From positions 1 to 34,926 of the forward strand of contig NZ_RBZV01000022.1 in assembly GCF_003628145.1 (NCBI RefSeq): a DNA stretch of 34,926 nt, in the 5' to 3' direction. The notes below the pieces were generated by a model that was not told the origin of the DNA, made no database searches, and worked only from the letters and a program-made list of their open reading frames with translations. The translations under genes were made by a program, and so were the position numbers. Shown one piece after another: positions 7,828-16,867 of this stretch; position 1 is the stretch's first letter, and every line of letters begins with the position of its first letter. The stretch is from Trinickia fusca. Lineage in GTDB: Bacteria; Pseudomonadota; Gammaproteobacteria; Burkholderiales; Burkholderiaceae.

Positions 7828-8962
7828 GATCGTTCTCGGCGGCGATGCGCTTGTCGCCTTCTTGCGCCGAGCGCGTGTCGATGTCGACGGTCACCGACAG
7901 CCCCGGCAGCAGCACGCTGCGCGTCTGCGGCCCGGTTTCGATGCGGATGCGGACCGGTACGCGCTGCACGATCTTCGTGAAGTTGCCGGTAGCGTTCTCG
8001 GGCGGCAGCAGCGCGAACTGTGCGCCCGTGCCCGGAGCGAAGCTGTCGACGACGCCATGCAGCGCAACACCGTGCAACGCGTCGACATGCAGCGTGGCGG
8101 GCTGGCCTACACGCATGCGGCCCACCTGCGTCTCCTTGAAGTTGGCGACCAGGTAGACGCTCTGCACCGGCACCACCGTCATCAAGCGCGTACCCGGCTG
8201 CACATACTGGCCGACGCGCACCGAACGGTCGCCCACGCGCCCTGCGATCGGGCTGTAGAGCGTGGTGTCCTGCAGGTCGAGCCGCGCCTGTTGCAGGCTC
8301 GCGCGCGCCGCCTCGAGTTGCGCGCGGGCCTGCGCGATTTGCGCGGTCGTCGACGCAATCTGCGTTTGCGCGGCGTTGACGGCCGCTACGTTCGCGGCAA
8401 GCGTCGCGCGGGCCTGATCGCGCGTGCTCGTCAGATCGGCAAGCCGTTCGTGGGTCTCAGCCCCGGTAGCTGCCAGCGGCGCATAGCGCGCGACATCCGC
8501 CTGCGCGTGGTCCAACGCGACGCGCGCGACCTGCGCCTGAGCCTTGGTCTGTTCGACGGTGGCCATCTGCTGCTGCAATTGCGCCTGCGCCCGTTGCGCA
8601 TCGGCCTCGCGCGCCGCGACGGTGGCTTGCGCCTGATCCAGCGCCGCCTGGTATTGGCGGAAATCGAGTCGCGCGAGCGGCGCGCCGGCGGCCACCGATT
8701 GATTGTCCGTCACGTAGACCTGCGCGACGTAGCCGTTGACCTTCGGCGCGACGGTCACGCTGTCGGCTTGCAGGTAGGCGTCGTCCGTGCTTTCGACGAA
8801 GCGGCCGACCATCCACCAATGCGCGAACCAGACTGCACCAGCAAGCAGCGCAACGAGGCCGATGACGATCAGCCAACCCTTTTTCTTCGGCCGTTGCGGC
8901 GTGGGCGCGGCGGTGTCGGGCCGCGCGAGATCGCGCGATGGAGCATCTACGGTTGCGGACAT
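7820..8962 (-). CDS. emrA: HlyD/EmrA-family membrane fusion protein
   Basis: This 380-residue periplasmic adaptor links the EmrB-type permease to the outer-membrane channel. After a Pro/Lys-rich cytoplasmic start there is one membrane helix (about residues 30-50, GWLIVIGLVALLAGAVWF). Next comes the highly conserved STDDAYLQAD and a lipoyl half-motif (VNGYVAQVYVTDNQSVAAGAPL). A long Ala/Gln-rich coiled-coil hairpin (about 100-225) precedes the second lipoyl half (YSPIAGRVGDRSVRVGQYVQPG) and a beta-barrel domain. The ATG at 8962 has AGGA nine bases upstream. It is the first gene of the operon and lies divergent from the TetR gene, with a palindrome in the gap that is probably the operator. Confidence 0.94.
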   Translation of the reverse strand: MSATVDAPSRDLARPDTAAPTPQRPKKKGWLIVIGLVALLAGAVWFAHWWMVGRFVESTDDAYLQADSVTVAPKVNGYVAQVYVTDNQSVAAGAPLARLDFRQYQAALDQAQATVAAREADAQRAQAQLQQQMATVEQTKAQAQVARVALDHAQADVARYAPLAATGAETHERLADLTSTRDQARATLAANVAAVNAAQTQIASTTAQIAQARAQLEAARASLQQARLDLQDTTLYSPIAGRVGDRSVRVGQYVQPGTRLMTVVPVQSVYLVANFKETQVGRMRVGQPATLHVDALHGVALHGVVDSFAPGTGAQFALLPPENATGNFTKIVQRVPVRIRIETGPQTRSVLLPGLSVTVDIDTRSAQEGDKRIAAENDHG

Positions 8963-8996
8963 GGTGAACGATCCTAAAAAGGGGGCGAAGCGGCGC

Positions 8997-9020
8997 CAAT
9001 TATTCCAGTTGGAAAAATTG
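8997..9020. promoter_or_regulatory. Putative TetR operator between the efflux operon and its regulator
   Basis: The half-sites CAATTATTCCA and TGGAAAAATTG flank a central GT. They form a 24-bp inverted repeat with one mismatched pair (position 6 of each arm). It lies 34 bases upstream of the emrA ATG and 73 bases upstream of the regulator ATG, in the AT-rich part of an otherwise GC-rich intergenic region. Size and position suit a TetR dimer repressing both divergent transcripts. Binding is inferred. Confidence 0.6.
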
Positions 9021-9093
9021 TGTCAAGCGATATATTTTTTGTTGAGGCATCATTGAGGCCTTGAGCAAAGGAAAGACGCAAGGACATCCAGAC

Positions 9094-9972
9094 ATGAGCG
9101 AGACGAAGCGTCTTCGTCGTCCGGCCGAAGGCGGCTACGCGCGCGGCGACGAAACGCGCCAACGGATCATCACCGCAGCCATCGAACTGTTCGGCGAGCA
9201 TGGCTTCGCCGCCGCCTCGACGCGCGAAATCGCCGCGCGCGCAGGCGTGAACGCGCCGGCACTGCAGTATTACTTCGAGAACAAAGAGGGCGTGTATCGC
9301 GCCTGCGCCATCCACATCGCGGAAGACGTCTGGTCGACGTTCGAGCCCGTGGTCACGCGCGCTCAGCAGGCGCTCGATGCCCATGCCGATGCGCGTACGC
9401 TGATGGAAGCGTTCGTCGCCATTCAGGAAACGATGGCCGATCGCATGTTCGAGAAGGCGGTATCGGCGTGCCAACGGCTCTTTTTCGTGCGCGAGCAAGC
9501 GGGACAGGAGCCAGCGATCGCGTCGGAGATCCTGCAGGAGCGGCTGCGCCAACCCTTGCACCGCGTGAGCGCCGCGCTGATCGGGCGGATCAGCGGCACG
9601 GCCTCCGATGACCCCGTCACGCTGATCCGCATGCTGAGCCTCTTTGGCCAGCTGATGGTCTTCAATATGGCGCCGCGCTCGTCAATGACGTTGCTCGGCT
9701 GGCAGGAGGTGGACGCGCAGAAGGTCGAGCAGCTAAAGTCGATCGTGCGCGATCAAACGCTCAAGTTGTTCGAGGCATGGCACGCCGAGGGGCTGACGAA
9801 GAAGCCGGCGGGTAAGCGGGAACGGGGTAAGCAAACGAAGGAAGCCGAAGCAAGCAGCAAGCCGGTGCGTGCCAAGCCCACCGCCAAGGCGGCCGCCCCC
9901 AAGCACACGGCGCCTGCCGCGCGCGCAAAACGCTCGACGCGTGCCGCGCCGGCGACACCGCGTTCGCGTTAG
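9094..9972 (+). CDS. TetR-family regulator with CecR-like C-terminal domain and basic tail
   Basis: The TetR DNA-binding domain is at about residues 20-68 (RIITAAIELFGEHGFAAAS, then REIAARAGVNAPALQYYF). The ligand domain (residues about 80-225) resembles the C-terminal domain of CecR/YbiH, a regulator of export systems in E. coli. The ATG at 9094 is chosen because AGGA sits nine bases upstream; an in-frame TTG at 9061 lacks a good site. The last 58 or so residues (about 235-292) are an unusual Lys/Arg/Ala/Pro-rich tail resembling histone H1-like bacterial tails, absent from ordinary TetR proteins. The gene is divergent from the efflux operon and probably represses it and itself through the palindrome at 8997-9020. 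Confidence 0.9.
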   Translation: MSETKRLRRPAEGGYARGDETRQRIITAAIELFGEHGFAAASTREIAARAGVNAPALQYYFENKEGVYRACAIHIAEDVWSTFEPVVTRAQQALDAHADARTLMEAFVAIQETMADRMFEKAVSACQRLFFVREQAGQEPAIASEILQERLRQPLHRVSAALIGRISGTASDDPVTLIRMLSLFGQLMVFNMAPRSSMTLLGWQEVDAQKVEQLKSIVRDQTLKLFEAWHAEGLTKKPAGKRERGKQTKEAEASSKPVRAKPTAKAAAPKHTAPAARAKRSTRAAPATPRSR

Positions 9973-10010
9973 TCGTTAGTCACGACACGACGCGCGCCGT
10001 CGAGCCAGCG

Positions 10011-10739
10011 TCACTGCGCCTTCGCGTACAGCGTCGACTCGGCAAACCCCTCCGCAGCCAGCACGCGACCGACCAGGATCAGCGCGGTGCGCTCGATGTC
10101 GGTCGCCTTCACCTTGTCGACGATGTCGGCGAGCAGGCCCGTCACGCGCTCCTCATCCGGCCAGCTGGCGCGATAGACGACCGCGATCGGGCAATCGTCG
10201 CCGTAATGCGGACGCAGCTCGTCGACGATGCGCGCGAGATGACGCACGCCGAGGTGAATGGCCATCGTCGCACCATGCCGGGCGAGGTCACCAAGCTGCT
10301 CGCCGGCCGGCATCGCCGTCTTCGTCGCGTAGCGCGTGAGGATCACCGTCTGCGAAACGTCCGGCAGCGTAAGCTCGCAGCCGAGTGTCGCCGCGCACGC
10401 CGCCGTCGCCGTCACGCCCGGCACGATTTCATAGGGAATGCCGAGCGCTTGGATGCGTCGAATCTGCTCGCCGATCGCGCCATACAGCGATGGGTCGCCC
10501 GAATGCACACGCGCCACGTCCTGCCCCTTGCTATGCGCGTCGAGCAACAGCGCAACGATCTCGTCGAGGTCCAGTTCGGCCGTGCTGACGACGCGCTCGG
10601 CCGTGTTGCCGTCGAGTACCGCGGCGGGCACGAGCGAGCCCGCGTACAGGATCACCGGGCAGCTGCGTACCAGACGCTGGCCCTTGACCGTAATGAGTTC
10701 AGGGTCACCGGGCCCCGCACCGATAAAGAACACCGTCAT
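10011..10739 (-). CDS. cobM: Precorrin-4 C11-methyltransferase
   Basis: CobM transfers a methyl group from S-adenosylmethionine to C11 of precorrin-4, giving precorrin-5. The 242-residue protein starts with the SAM-dependent tetrapyrrole methylase motif VFFIGAGPGDPELITVKG. It also shows ILYAGSLVP, the VARVHSGDPSLYGAIGEQ motif near residue 80 and VPGVTATAACAATLG near 105, all characteristic of CobM/CbiF. The ATG at 10739 has GGAG about nine bases upstream. It lies 54 bases after the cobK stop and is the last gene of the cobL-cbiD-cobK-cobM operon. Confidence 0.95.
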   Translation of the reverse strand: MTVFFIGAGPGDPELITVKGQRLVRSCPVILYAGSLVPAAVLDGNTAERVVSTAELDLDEIVALLLDAHSKGQDVARVHSGDPSLYGAIGEQIRRIQALGIPYEIVPGVTATAACAATLGCELTLPDVSQTVILTRYATKTAMPAGEQLGDLARHGATMAIHLGVRHLARIVDELRPHYGDDCPIAVVYRASWPDEERVTGLLADIVDKVKATDIERTALILVGRVLAAEGFAESTLYAKAQ

Positions 10740-10793
10740 CGTGTCGACTCCGTGATTCGATACGACGCATCGCGCTTCGCGCAGCCGCGTCGG

Positions 10794-11528
10794 TCAGGAT
10801 AGGGTTTGCAGCGCATGCGCCAACGCAGCCGGATCGTCGAAGGCGCGATCGGCGTCGGGCAACGGCGGACGCTGCAGCATGATGATCGGCAGCGAGCGTT
10901 CGCGCGCCACCTCGAGCTTCGCTTCGGTCGCCGCACCGCCGCTGTTCTTGCTCAGCACGACGTCGATCGCGCACGCATCGAAGAGCCTGCGTTCACCTTC
11001 TTGCGTGAACGGGCCGCGTGCATCGATCACGCGCGCCCGTTCGTTGCCTTCGTGCGCGTCGAGGCAACGAATGGTCCAGTACTGATGCGAGGGAATCTCG
11101 TGCAGATGTGCGAGCGGTTCGCGTCCGAGCGTGAACAGCGGACGCTCGAACGGTGCGAGTGCAGCGACGAGCTCCGCCCAATCGTCGACGAACCGCCAGT
11201 CATCGCCCACTTGCGGTGCCCACGGCGCGCGCCGCAGCGCCCAGTACGGTATGTATGCCATACGGCTCGCCGCCGCGGCATTGGCGCTAATACGGGCCGC
11301 GTACGGGTGCGTCGCATCGACGACGAGGCCGATGCCTTCGTCGGCGATATACCGGACGAGCCCTTCGCTGCCGCCGAAGCCGCCCACGCGTACCGTGCAC
11401 GCCAAGTCCTGCGGCACGCGCGCCAGCCCTGCGAGGCTATAGACGTGTCGCGCGTCGAGTCCGCGCGCGAGCTTTAGCGCGTCGCCGGTGCCACCGAGCA
11501 GCAGGATGCGCGAGGCCTGTCTCGTCAT
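10794..11528 (-). CDS. cobK: Precorrin-6A reductase
   Basis: CobK (CbiJ) reduces the macrocycle of precorrin-6A to precorrin-6B with NADPH. The protein has 244 residues. It begins with a Rossmann-like glycine motif ([17 protein letters not shown]), and then shows [17 protein letters not shown] and a later [17 protein letters not shown] segment, all standard for the family. The start is the ATG at 11528, which overlaps the cbiD stop as ATGA. Longer readings upstream would only be the shadow of cbiD. Its place between cbiD and cobM supports the call. Confidence 0.93.
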   Translation of the reverse strand: MTRQASRILLLGGTGDALKLARGLDARHVYSLAGLARVPQDLACTVRVGGFGGSEGLVRYIADEGIGLVVDATHPYAARISANAAAASRMAYIPYWALRRAPWAPQVGDDWRFVDDWAELVAALAPFERPLFTLGREPLAHLHEIPSHQYWTIRCLDAHEGNERARVIDARGPFTQEGERRLFDACAIDVVLSKNSGGAATEAKLEVARERSLPIIMLQRPPLPDADRAFDDPAALAHALQTLS

Positions 11529-12628
11529 CGTGCCGCTCCAACGAAGCGCCCTTCCCGGTCGATCGCAAACGTCTCGACGGCGACCCCATCCGGCACGATC
11601 GCACGCGCAACGTCGCGCGCATGGCGGCACACCACGTCGCCGAGCGGCACACCCGCCTCGTGTGCGAGTGCGAGCGCCTGCTGGCTCGTGTTCGCCGCAA
11701 CGATCGACGCCTGCAATGCGGCGTCGGCGCCATGTTCGGCAGCCCAGCTCGCCAGTTGCGGCAGATCGATGCTCGATTGTTTGCTATGCAGATCCAGATG
11801 ACCGGACGCCAGCTTGCTGAGCTTGCCGAAACCACCGCACAGGCTCAGACGCTCGACCGGCGCTCGCCGCAGGTGTTTGAGGACTGCGCCGGCAAAATCG
11901 CCCATTTCGATCAATGCGATGTCGGGCAAGCCGTAATGCGCGCGCATGGCCGCCTCGCTCGCGTTGCCCGTGCAGGCAGCGATGTGGCGATAGCCGTTCG
12001 CCCGCGCCACGTCGATGCCTTGATGGATCGACGCGATATACGCCGAGCACGAAAACGGACGCACGATGCCGGTGGTGCCGAGAATCGACAAACCGCCGAC
12101 GATGCCGAGCCGCGGGTTCATCGTCTTCAATGCGAGCGCTTCTCCGCCCTCGACGCCGATCGCCACCTCGAAACCGCCGTCGTAACCGTATTCGGCTGCG
12201 AGCTCGATCAGATGCTCGGTCATCATCTTGCGTGGCACGGGATTGATCGCCGGCTCGCCGACCGGCAGCACGAGGCCCGCACGCGTGACCGTACCGACGC
12301 CGGGCCCCGCCCGAAAACGCACGCCGGGCTCTGATATGAGACGTACGCATGCGAAGACGACCGCACCGTGCGTGACGTCGGGATCATCGCCGGCATCTTT
12401 GACGGTGCCCGCTTCGGCACCGTCCGCGCTGTCGCGGCCGTTGACGTAGCGGCAATAGACAAGCTGCATCGGCACGTGCTGCCCCTTCGGCAACACGATC
12501 TCCGCGACCTCGCTCGCAATGCCGCCCAGCAACAGCCGCGCCGCCGCCAGCGAAGTAGCCGTCGCGCAGCTGCCGGTGGTATAGCCGCTGCGTAGCGGCC
12601 GCGGCGCCTCGGGCGTTTCCTCACGCAT
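11525..12628 (-). CDS. cbiD: Cobalt-precorrin-5B (C1)-methyltransferase CbiD
   Basis: CbiD is the C1-methyltransferase of the anaerobic, cobalt-early B12 route. It is also found in otherwise aerobic clusters that lack CobF, such as that of Pseudomonas aeruginosa. The 367-residue protein begins with the family signature [25 protein letters not shown]. It carries [19 protein letters not shown] in the middle and [20 protein letters not shown] towards the end. The ATG at 12628 overlaps the cobL stop by one base (TGATG), and the stop overlaps the cobK start. No cobF is in the window, so CbiD probably supplies C1 methylation and deacylation here. Confidence 0.95.
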   Translation of the reverse strand: MREETPEAPRPLRSGYTTGSCATATSLAAARLLLGGIASEVAEIVLPKGQHVPMQLVYCRYVNGRDSADGAEAGTVKDAGDDPDVTHGAVVFACVRLISEPGVRFRAGPGVGTVTRAGLVLPVGEPAINPVPRKMMTEHLIELAAEYGYDGGFEVAIGVEGGEALALKTMNPRLGIVGGLSILGTTGIVRPFSCSAYIASIHQGIDVARANGYRHIAACTGNASEAAMRAHYGLPDIALIEMGDFAGAVLKHLRRAPVERLSLCGGFGKLSKLASGHLDLHSKQSSIDLPQLASWAAEHGADAALQASIVAANTSQQALALAHEAGVPLGDVVCRHARDVARAIVPDGVAVETFAIDREGRFVGAAR

Positions 12629-13866
12629 CAGGATGCCTCGGTGGCGGATAGCACGTCGGCGTTGAGCGGCTTGAAGACTTCGAGCAACGTGATCGGCAAC
12701 GCCTGCCGCCATGTGTCGAAGCCACCCAGCGACTGCGCTTGCGCGAGTGCGATACGCGTGAGCGAGCCACCGTGCCGTTCGCGCCAGGCGGTCAGCACGG
12801 CGTCGCCTTGCAGCGTGACCGCGTTGGCGACGAGCCGCCCACCTGCGCGCAGATGCGCCCAGCAAGTGTCGATGAGGCCGGGCGTCGTGATACCGCCACC
12901 GATAAAGATCGCATCGGGCGTTGCCAGACCTTCGAGCGCGTCGGGGGCCTGGCCGGCCACGAGTTGCAAGGCAGGTACGCCCAGCGCATCACGGTTGTGC
13001 TCGATCAGGCGCTGCCGCTCCGCGTGCGCTTCGATCGCAATCGCGCGACAGCTCGGATGCGCACGCATCCACTCGATGCCGATCGACCCCGAGCCAGCGC
13101 CGACGTCCCATAGCAGCTCGCCCGGCGACGGCGCGAGGCGCGCGAGTGTGATGGCGCGAACGTCGCGCTTCGTGAGCTGGCCGTCGTTGGCGAACACTTC
13201 GTCGGGCAGGCCGACGGTCAGCGGCAACGGCCGCACATGCGGCGCGGCCCGGCATTCGAGCGCAACAAGATTCAACGCCGCGACCTCGGCAACCTGCCAT
13301 CCATCGGCATTGCCATCGATGCGTCGCTCGCGGTCACCACCCAGATGTTCGAATACGACCATGCGCGTCGCGCCGAAGCCTCGTGCCGACAGCGTCTCGG
13401 CCAGCGCGGCGGGCGTACGGCCGTCGCTGCTGAGCACGAGCAGACGCACCCCGTCGCGCAGATGCGCGTGCAATGCCGCAAGCGGCCGGCCCACGAGCGA
13501 GAGGGCCATCGCGTCTTGCAGCGGCCAGCCGAGCCTTGCCGCGGCCAGCGACAGCGAGGACGGTGCAGGCAACACGCGCATTTCATCGGCCGGCACGGCA
13601 CGCGCGAGCGTCGCGCCGACGCCGAACAACATCGGATCGCCGCTCGCGAGCACGCAGACCGGAGCACCGCGATGTGCCAGCACAGGCGCAACATCGAACG
13701 GCCGCGACCACGGCTCGCAGCGTACGCGCAGGCGCGTGGGCAACATGGCGAGGTGGCGCTCGCCGCCCACGACGAGCGTCGCATCGAGCAGTGCACGCCG
13801 CGCGGCACGGCCCAATCCGGCGTATCCGTCTTCACCGATCCCCACCACGGTCAGCCAGGCCGGCAT
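12628..13866 (-). CDS. cobL: Precorrin-6B C5,15-methyltransferase (decarboxylating), CbiE-CbiT fusion
   Basis: CobL methylates C5 and C15 of precorrin-6B and removes the acetate carboxylate at C12, giving precorrin-8X. The 412-residue protein is the usual fusion. The N-terminal CbiE domain (about 1-205) starts [15 protein letters not shown] and contains [13 protein letters not shown]. The C-terminal CbiT domain (about 215-400) shows [14 protein letters not shown], the SAM-binding [16 protein letters not shown] and DAIFIGGG. The ATG at 13866 follows AAGGATG. The frame stays open 188 codons further upstream, but only as the antisense of cobG. It is the first gene of its operon, divergent from cobG. 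Confidence 0.95.
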   Translation of the reverse strand: MPAWLTVVGIGEDGYAGLGRAARRALLDATLVVGGERHLAMLPTRLRVRCEPWSRPFDVAPVLAHRGAPVCVLASGDPMLFGVGATLARAVPADEMRVLPAPSSLSLAAARLGWPLQDAMALSLVGRPLAALHAHLRDGVRLLVLSSDGRTPAALAETLSARGFGATRMVVFEHLGGDRERRIDGNADGWQVAEVAALNLVALECRAAPHVRPLPLTVGLPDEVFANDGQLTKRDVRAITLARLAPSPGELLWDVGAGSGSIGIEWMRAHPSCRAIAIEAHAERQRLIEHNRDALGVPALQLVAGQAPDALEGLATPDAIFIGGGITTPGLIDTCWAHLRAGGRLVANAVTLQGDAVLTAWRERHGGSLTRIALAQAQSLGGFDTWRQALPITLLEVFKPLNADVLSATEAS

Positions 13867-14008
13867 GGCATCATCCTTGTTGATCTCAGAACCGTTGGCC
13901 AGCGCACCCGCAGCGGGCTGCGGCGTCCTGGCGCTATATGAAAGAGGGCATAATACCGCTTCGCCGCTGCCGACCGGGCAGCCTGCGCGACGCCAACCCG
14001 TTGAGCCC
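13867..14008. promoter_or_regulatory. Divergent cobL/cobG control region with possible leader ORF
   Basis: This 142-bp gap drives two corrin operons in opposite directions. CATAAT at 13949-13954 could be a plus-strand -10 box, and the AT-rich core GCTATATG...CATAATACC stands out from its GC-rich surroundings. A 24-codon frame from ATG 13938 ends in TGA at 14010-14012, overlapping the TTG proposed as the cobG start (TTGA). I looked for the cobalamin riboswitch B12 box and GCCACTG core on both strands and saw neither, so any B12 control here is not the usual riboswitch. Confidence 0.4.
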
Positions 14009-15517
14009 TTGAGCCACGCTTCGCCCTTTCCCCTTCGACCGTCGGCCTGTCCGGCACTCTCGCGCATCGTCGCCGCACATGACGGCGGGCTGTGTCGCGT
14101 CAAGCTGTCGGGCGGCGCGCTCCGTGCCGAACAAGCACTCGCGGTCGCCGACGTCGTCGACAAGCACGCATCGGGCATCGTCGAACTGACCAATCGCGCC
14201 AATCTGCAACTACGCGGCGTGCGAGCCGGCGAAGAGACCGCGCTCGTGGACGCGTTGTTGCGCGCCGGGTTGGGGCCGAGGCTGGCTGATCGCTCATATG
14301 ATGCGGCAACGGCCAGCAGCGAATGCTCCGAACACGCCGAACACACTGCACGCCTCGCCGCCGCCGACGACGTGCGCAATCTGATGGTGAGCCCGAGCGC
14401 AGGGCGTGACGTGCACGCGCTGCACGACACTACCGAGTTGGCTGCTCAGTTGCTCGTTCTGTTGCAGAGCGAACCGCGTTTCGCGGCGCTGTCGCCCAAG
14501 TTCGCACTGCTGGTCGATGGCGGCGAGCGCTTGATGGAGCTCGACCATGCGCACGACATCTGGCTCAGCGCGATGGACACGGCCGATGCGGCGGATGACA
14601 TGCCGTGGTTCGCGTTCGGCCTCGCAGGCAGCCCGTCGACTCATGCAGCCCGCGCGCTCGCGGCTGTGACGTCCGCGCAAGTGCCGGCACTCGTGTGTGC
14701 GCTGCTCGATACGTTCCTCGCGCTTGCTCGTCCCGAGGACACGCGCATGCGCAACTTGCTGGCCCGGCACTCGACCGAAACCGTGCTGCGAGAGGTGAGC
14801 ACGCGCCTCGATTTCGCGTTGCGGCGCGATGCGCCCGTCAGGACATGGCGCCGCACACAGGCAGATGCAACGCTGCGATTCGGCGCCCATCGGCAACGTC
14901 ACCCGGGCCTATGGTACGTGGGCGGACAGCCAGCGCTCGGCCGCCTTGATGCGACGACATTGCGCGCGCTGGCCGAGCTCGCTCGCGAGCATGGCAACGC
15001 GACATTGCATATGACACCGTGGCAAAGCGTGCTGCTGCCCGACGTAGTCGAGGCTCGCGTGCCCGCCGTGCTGGCCGGCCTTCGCGCGCTCGGCATCGTA
15101 CTCGAGCACGAGCATCCGCTCGCGCGGCTCATCGCCTGCGCAGGCGCAACGGGCTGCGTTAAAAGTCACGCCGATACGAAGGCCGATGCGTGGCATCTCG
15201 CCTCACGTTTGCCTGCGGATGTGCATGTGCACTTGAGCGGTTGCGTGCGCTCGTGCGCCGCCTCGCATTGCGCACCGTATACGTTGCTGGCCGTCGATAC
15301 CGGTCGCTACGATCTGTATCGGCGTGAAGACTCGAATGAAGACGGCGCGAGCGACACGATCCGCGCAACGAATGAAATAAACAACGAGGCAACGAACAAG
15401 CGCGACACCGGCGCCGCGGCCGAGCGCCGCTTCGGCCGCCGCATCGCGCTTCGTGTGACCCTCGACGAAGCCGCCGATCTGCTCGGCGTGCTCGACCGGA
15501 GCCAACCCGATGCTTGA
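14009..15517 (+). CDS. cobG: Precorrin-3B synthase
   Basis: CobG is the oxygen-dependent monooxygenase of the aerobic B12 route, converting precorrin-3A to precorrin-3B. It belongs to the nitrite/sulfite reductase-like fold. Two ferredoxin-like half-domains are visible, the first around [18 protein letters not shown] and [17 protein letters not shown]. The Fe-S/heme cysteines are C377, C383, C412 and C416 (ACAGATGC and SGCVRSC), matching the C-X5-C...C-X3-C pattern. The start is uncertain: TTG at 14009 puts the protein at the usual [12 protein letters not shown] position, whereas the in-frame ATG at 13865 would add 48 unlikely residues and overlap the cobL start. A Glu/Asn-rich low-complexity insert lies near residues 445-470. 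The 3' end overlaps cobH by 8 bases. Confidence 0.9.
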   Translation: MSHASPFPLRPSACPALSRIVAAHDGGLCRVKLSGGALRAEQALAVADVVDKHASGIVELTNRANLQLRGVRAGEETALVDALLRAGLGPRLADRSYDAATASSECSEHAEHTARLAAADDVRNLMVSPSAGRDVHALHDTTELAAQLLVLLQSEPRFAALSPKFALLVDGGERLMELDHAHDIWLSAMDTADAADDMPWFAFGLAGSPSTHAARALAAVTSAQVPALVCALLDTFLALARPEDTRMRNLLARHSTETVLREVSTRLDFALRRDAPVRTWRRTQADATLRFGAHRQRHPGLWYVGGQPALGRLDATTLRALAELAREHGNATLHMTPWQSVLLPDVVEARVPAVLAGLRALGIVLEHEHPLARLIACAGATGCVKSHADTKADAWHLASRLPADVHVHLSGCVRSCAASHCAPYTLLAVDTGRYDLYRREDSNEDGASDTIRATNEINNEATNKRDTGAAAERRFGRRIALRVTLDEAADLLGVLDRSQPDA

Positions 15518-16136
15518 CTACATCCGCGACGGCCAGGCGATCTATCGCCAGTCCTTTGCGACGATCCGCGCCGAGGCCGACCTCTCGCGCATTCCCGCCG
15601 ACCTCGAAAAACTCGCGGTGCGCGTGATCCACGCGTGCGGCATGGTCGATATCGTCGAGGCGCTGCGATTTTCTGAGGGCGCGGGTACGGCAGGCCGTGC
15701 GGCGCTCGCGAACGGTGCGCCGATTCTCTGTGACGCGCGCATGGTGGCCGAAGGCATTACCCGCGCGCGGCTGCCTGCCGCGAACCGTGTGGTGTGCACG
15801 CTCGGCGAGCCTGAAGTGCCCGAACTTGCGCGTCAGGTCGGCAATACACGCTCGGCTGCCGCGCTCGAACTGTGGCGGCCGTATCTGGAAGGTAGCGTCG
15901 TCGTGATCGGCAATGCGCCGACCGCCTTGTTCTACCTGCTCGACCTGCTCGATGCGGGGGCACCCCGCCCTGCGCTGATTCTCGGCTTTCCGGTTGGTTT
16001 CGTCGGCGCGGCCGAGTCGAAAGCGATGCTCGCTGCTGATAGCCGCGGCGTGCCGTATGTGATCGTCGAAGGACGGCGTGGTGGCAGTGCGATGGCTGCC
16101 GCGGCCGTCAACGCGCTTGCATCGGAGGAGGAATGA
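15510..16136 (+). CDS. cobH: Precorrin-8X methylmutase
   Basis: CobH (CbiC) moves the methyl group from C11 to C12 of precorrin-8X, giving hydrogenobyrinate. The 208-residue protein begins [24 protein letters not shown] and has the catalytic histidine H41 in [30 protein letters not shown] and the C-terminal [16 protein letters not shown] complete the family signature. The ATG lies inside the end of cobG (8-base overlap), and the TGA overlaps the cobI ATG, so the genes are translationally coupled. Confidence 0.96.
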   Translation: MLDYIRDGQAIYRQSFATIRAEADLSRIPADLEKLAVRVIHACGMVDIVEALRFSEGAGTAGRAALANGAPILCDARMVAEGITRARLPAANRVVCTLGEPEVPELARQVGNTRSAAALELWRPYLEGSVVVIGNAPTALFYLLDLLDAGAPRPALILGFPVGFVGAAESKAMLAADSRGVPYVIVEGRRGGSAMAAAAVNALASEEE

Positions 16137-16867
16137 TGGCGCAGCGTGGACGGCTGTACGGCATCGGCGTCGGCCCCGGTGATCCTGAGCTGCTGACGCT
16201 GAAGGCACTGCGCCTGATCAAGGCAGCGCCCGTCGTTGCCTACTTTGCTGCCAAGGGCAAGAAAGGTAACGCGTTCGGCATCATCGAAGCGCATCTGAGC
16301 GATGTTCAGCAGCGCCTGCCGCTGATCTATCCGGTGACGACCGAGGCCGTCGAACCGCCGCTGTCGTATGAATCGCTGATCGCCGATTTCTACGACGCCT
16401 CGGCTATATCCATCGCCGAACTTCTCGAAGCGGGCCGCGACGTAGCCGTGATCTGCGAAGGCGATCCGCTGTTCTACGGCTCGTATATGTATCTGCATGA
16501 CCGGCTCGCCGCGCGCTTCGATGCTGAAGTGGTGCCCGGTGTGTGCTCGATGCTTGGCAGTACGGCAGTGCTTGGCGTGCCGCTTGTCTATCGCAATCAG
16601 AGTCTGTCGGTGCTTTCGGGGGTGTTGCCGGAAGACGAATTGCGGCGGCGGCTCGCCGATGCCGATGCGGCTGTTGTAATGAAGCTCGGACGCAACTTCG
16701 ATAAGGTTCGCCGCGTGCTGGATGAACTCGGGCTCGCCGAGCGTGCACTGTACGTCGAACGCGCGACGATGGCGAATCAGCGCATCGTGCCGCTCACTGA
16801 AGTCGATCCGATGGCTTCGCCCTACTTCTCGCTGCTCGTCGTGCCGGGGGAAAAATGGCAAGCGTGA
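16133..16867 (+). CDS. cobI: Precorrin-2 C20-methyltransferase
   Basis: CobI (CbiL) methylates C20 of precorrin-2 using S-adenosylmethionine, giving precorrin-3A, the substrate of CobG. The protein has 244 residues. It starts [23 protein letters not shown], the SAM tetrapyrrole methylase signature, and has [22 protein letters not shown] near residue 105 and [19 protein letters not shown] near 140. The ATG at 16133 overlaps the cobH stop (ATGATG), preceded by GAGGAGG. The 3' end overlaps the start of cobJ by 13 bases. Confidence 0.96.
   Translation: MMAQRGRLYGIGVGPGDPELLTLKALRLIKAAPVVAYFAAKGKKGNAFGIIEAHLSDVQQRLPLIYPVTTEAVEPPLSYESLIADFYDASAISIAELLEAGRDVAVICEGDPLFYGSYMYLHDRLAARFDAEVVPGVCSMLGSTAVLGVPLVYRNQSLSVLSGVLPEDELRRRLADADAAVVMKLGRNFDKVRRVLDELGLAERALYVERATMANQRIVPLTEVDPMASPYFSLLVVPGEKWQA

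Noticed and set aside
13867-14008. Cobalamin riboswitch between cobL and cobG
   Set aside because: Neither strand shows the B12 box or the GCCACTG core, and the gap of 142 bases is short for this element.
12641-14008. Long N-terminal extension of cobG across cobL
   Set aside because: The open frame is the antisense of cobL; CobG similarity starts only near 14039.
13867-14430. Extended cobL reading from 14430
   Set aside because: The extra residues are antisense to cobG and lack CbiE features; ATG 13866 gives the family start.
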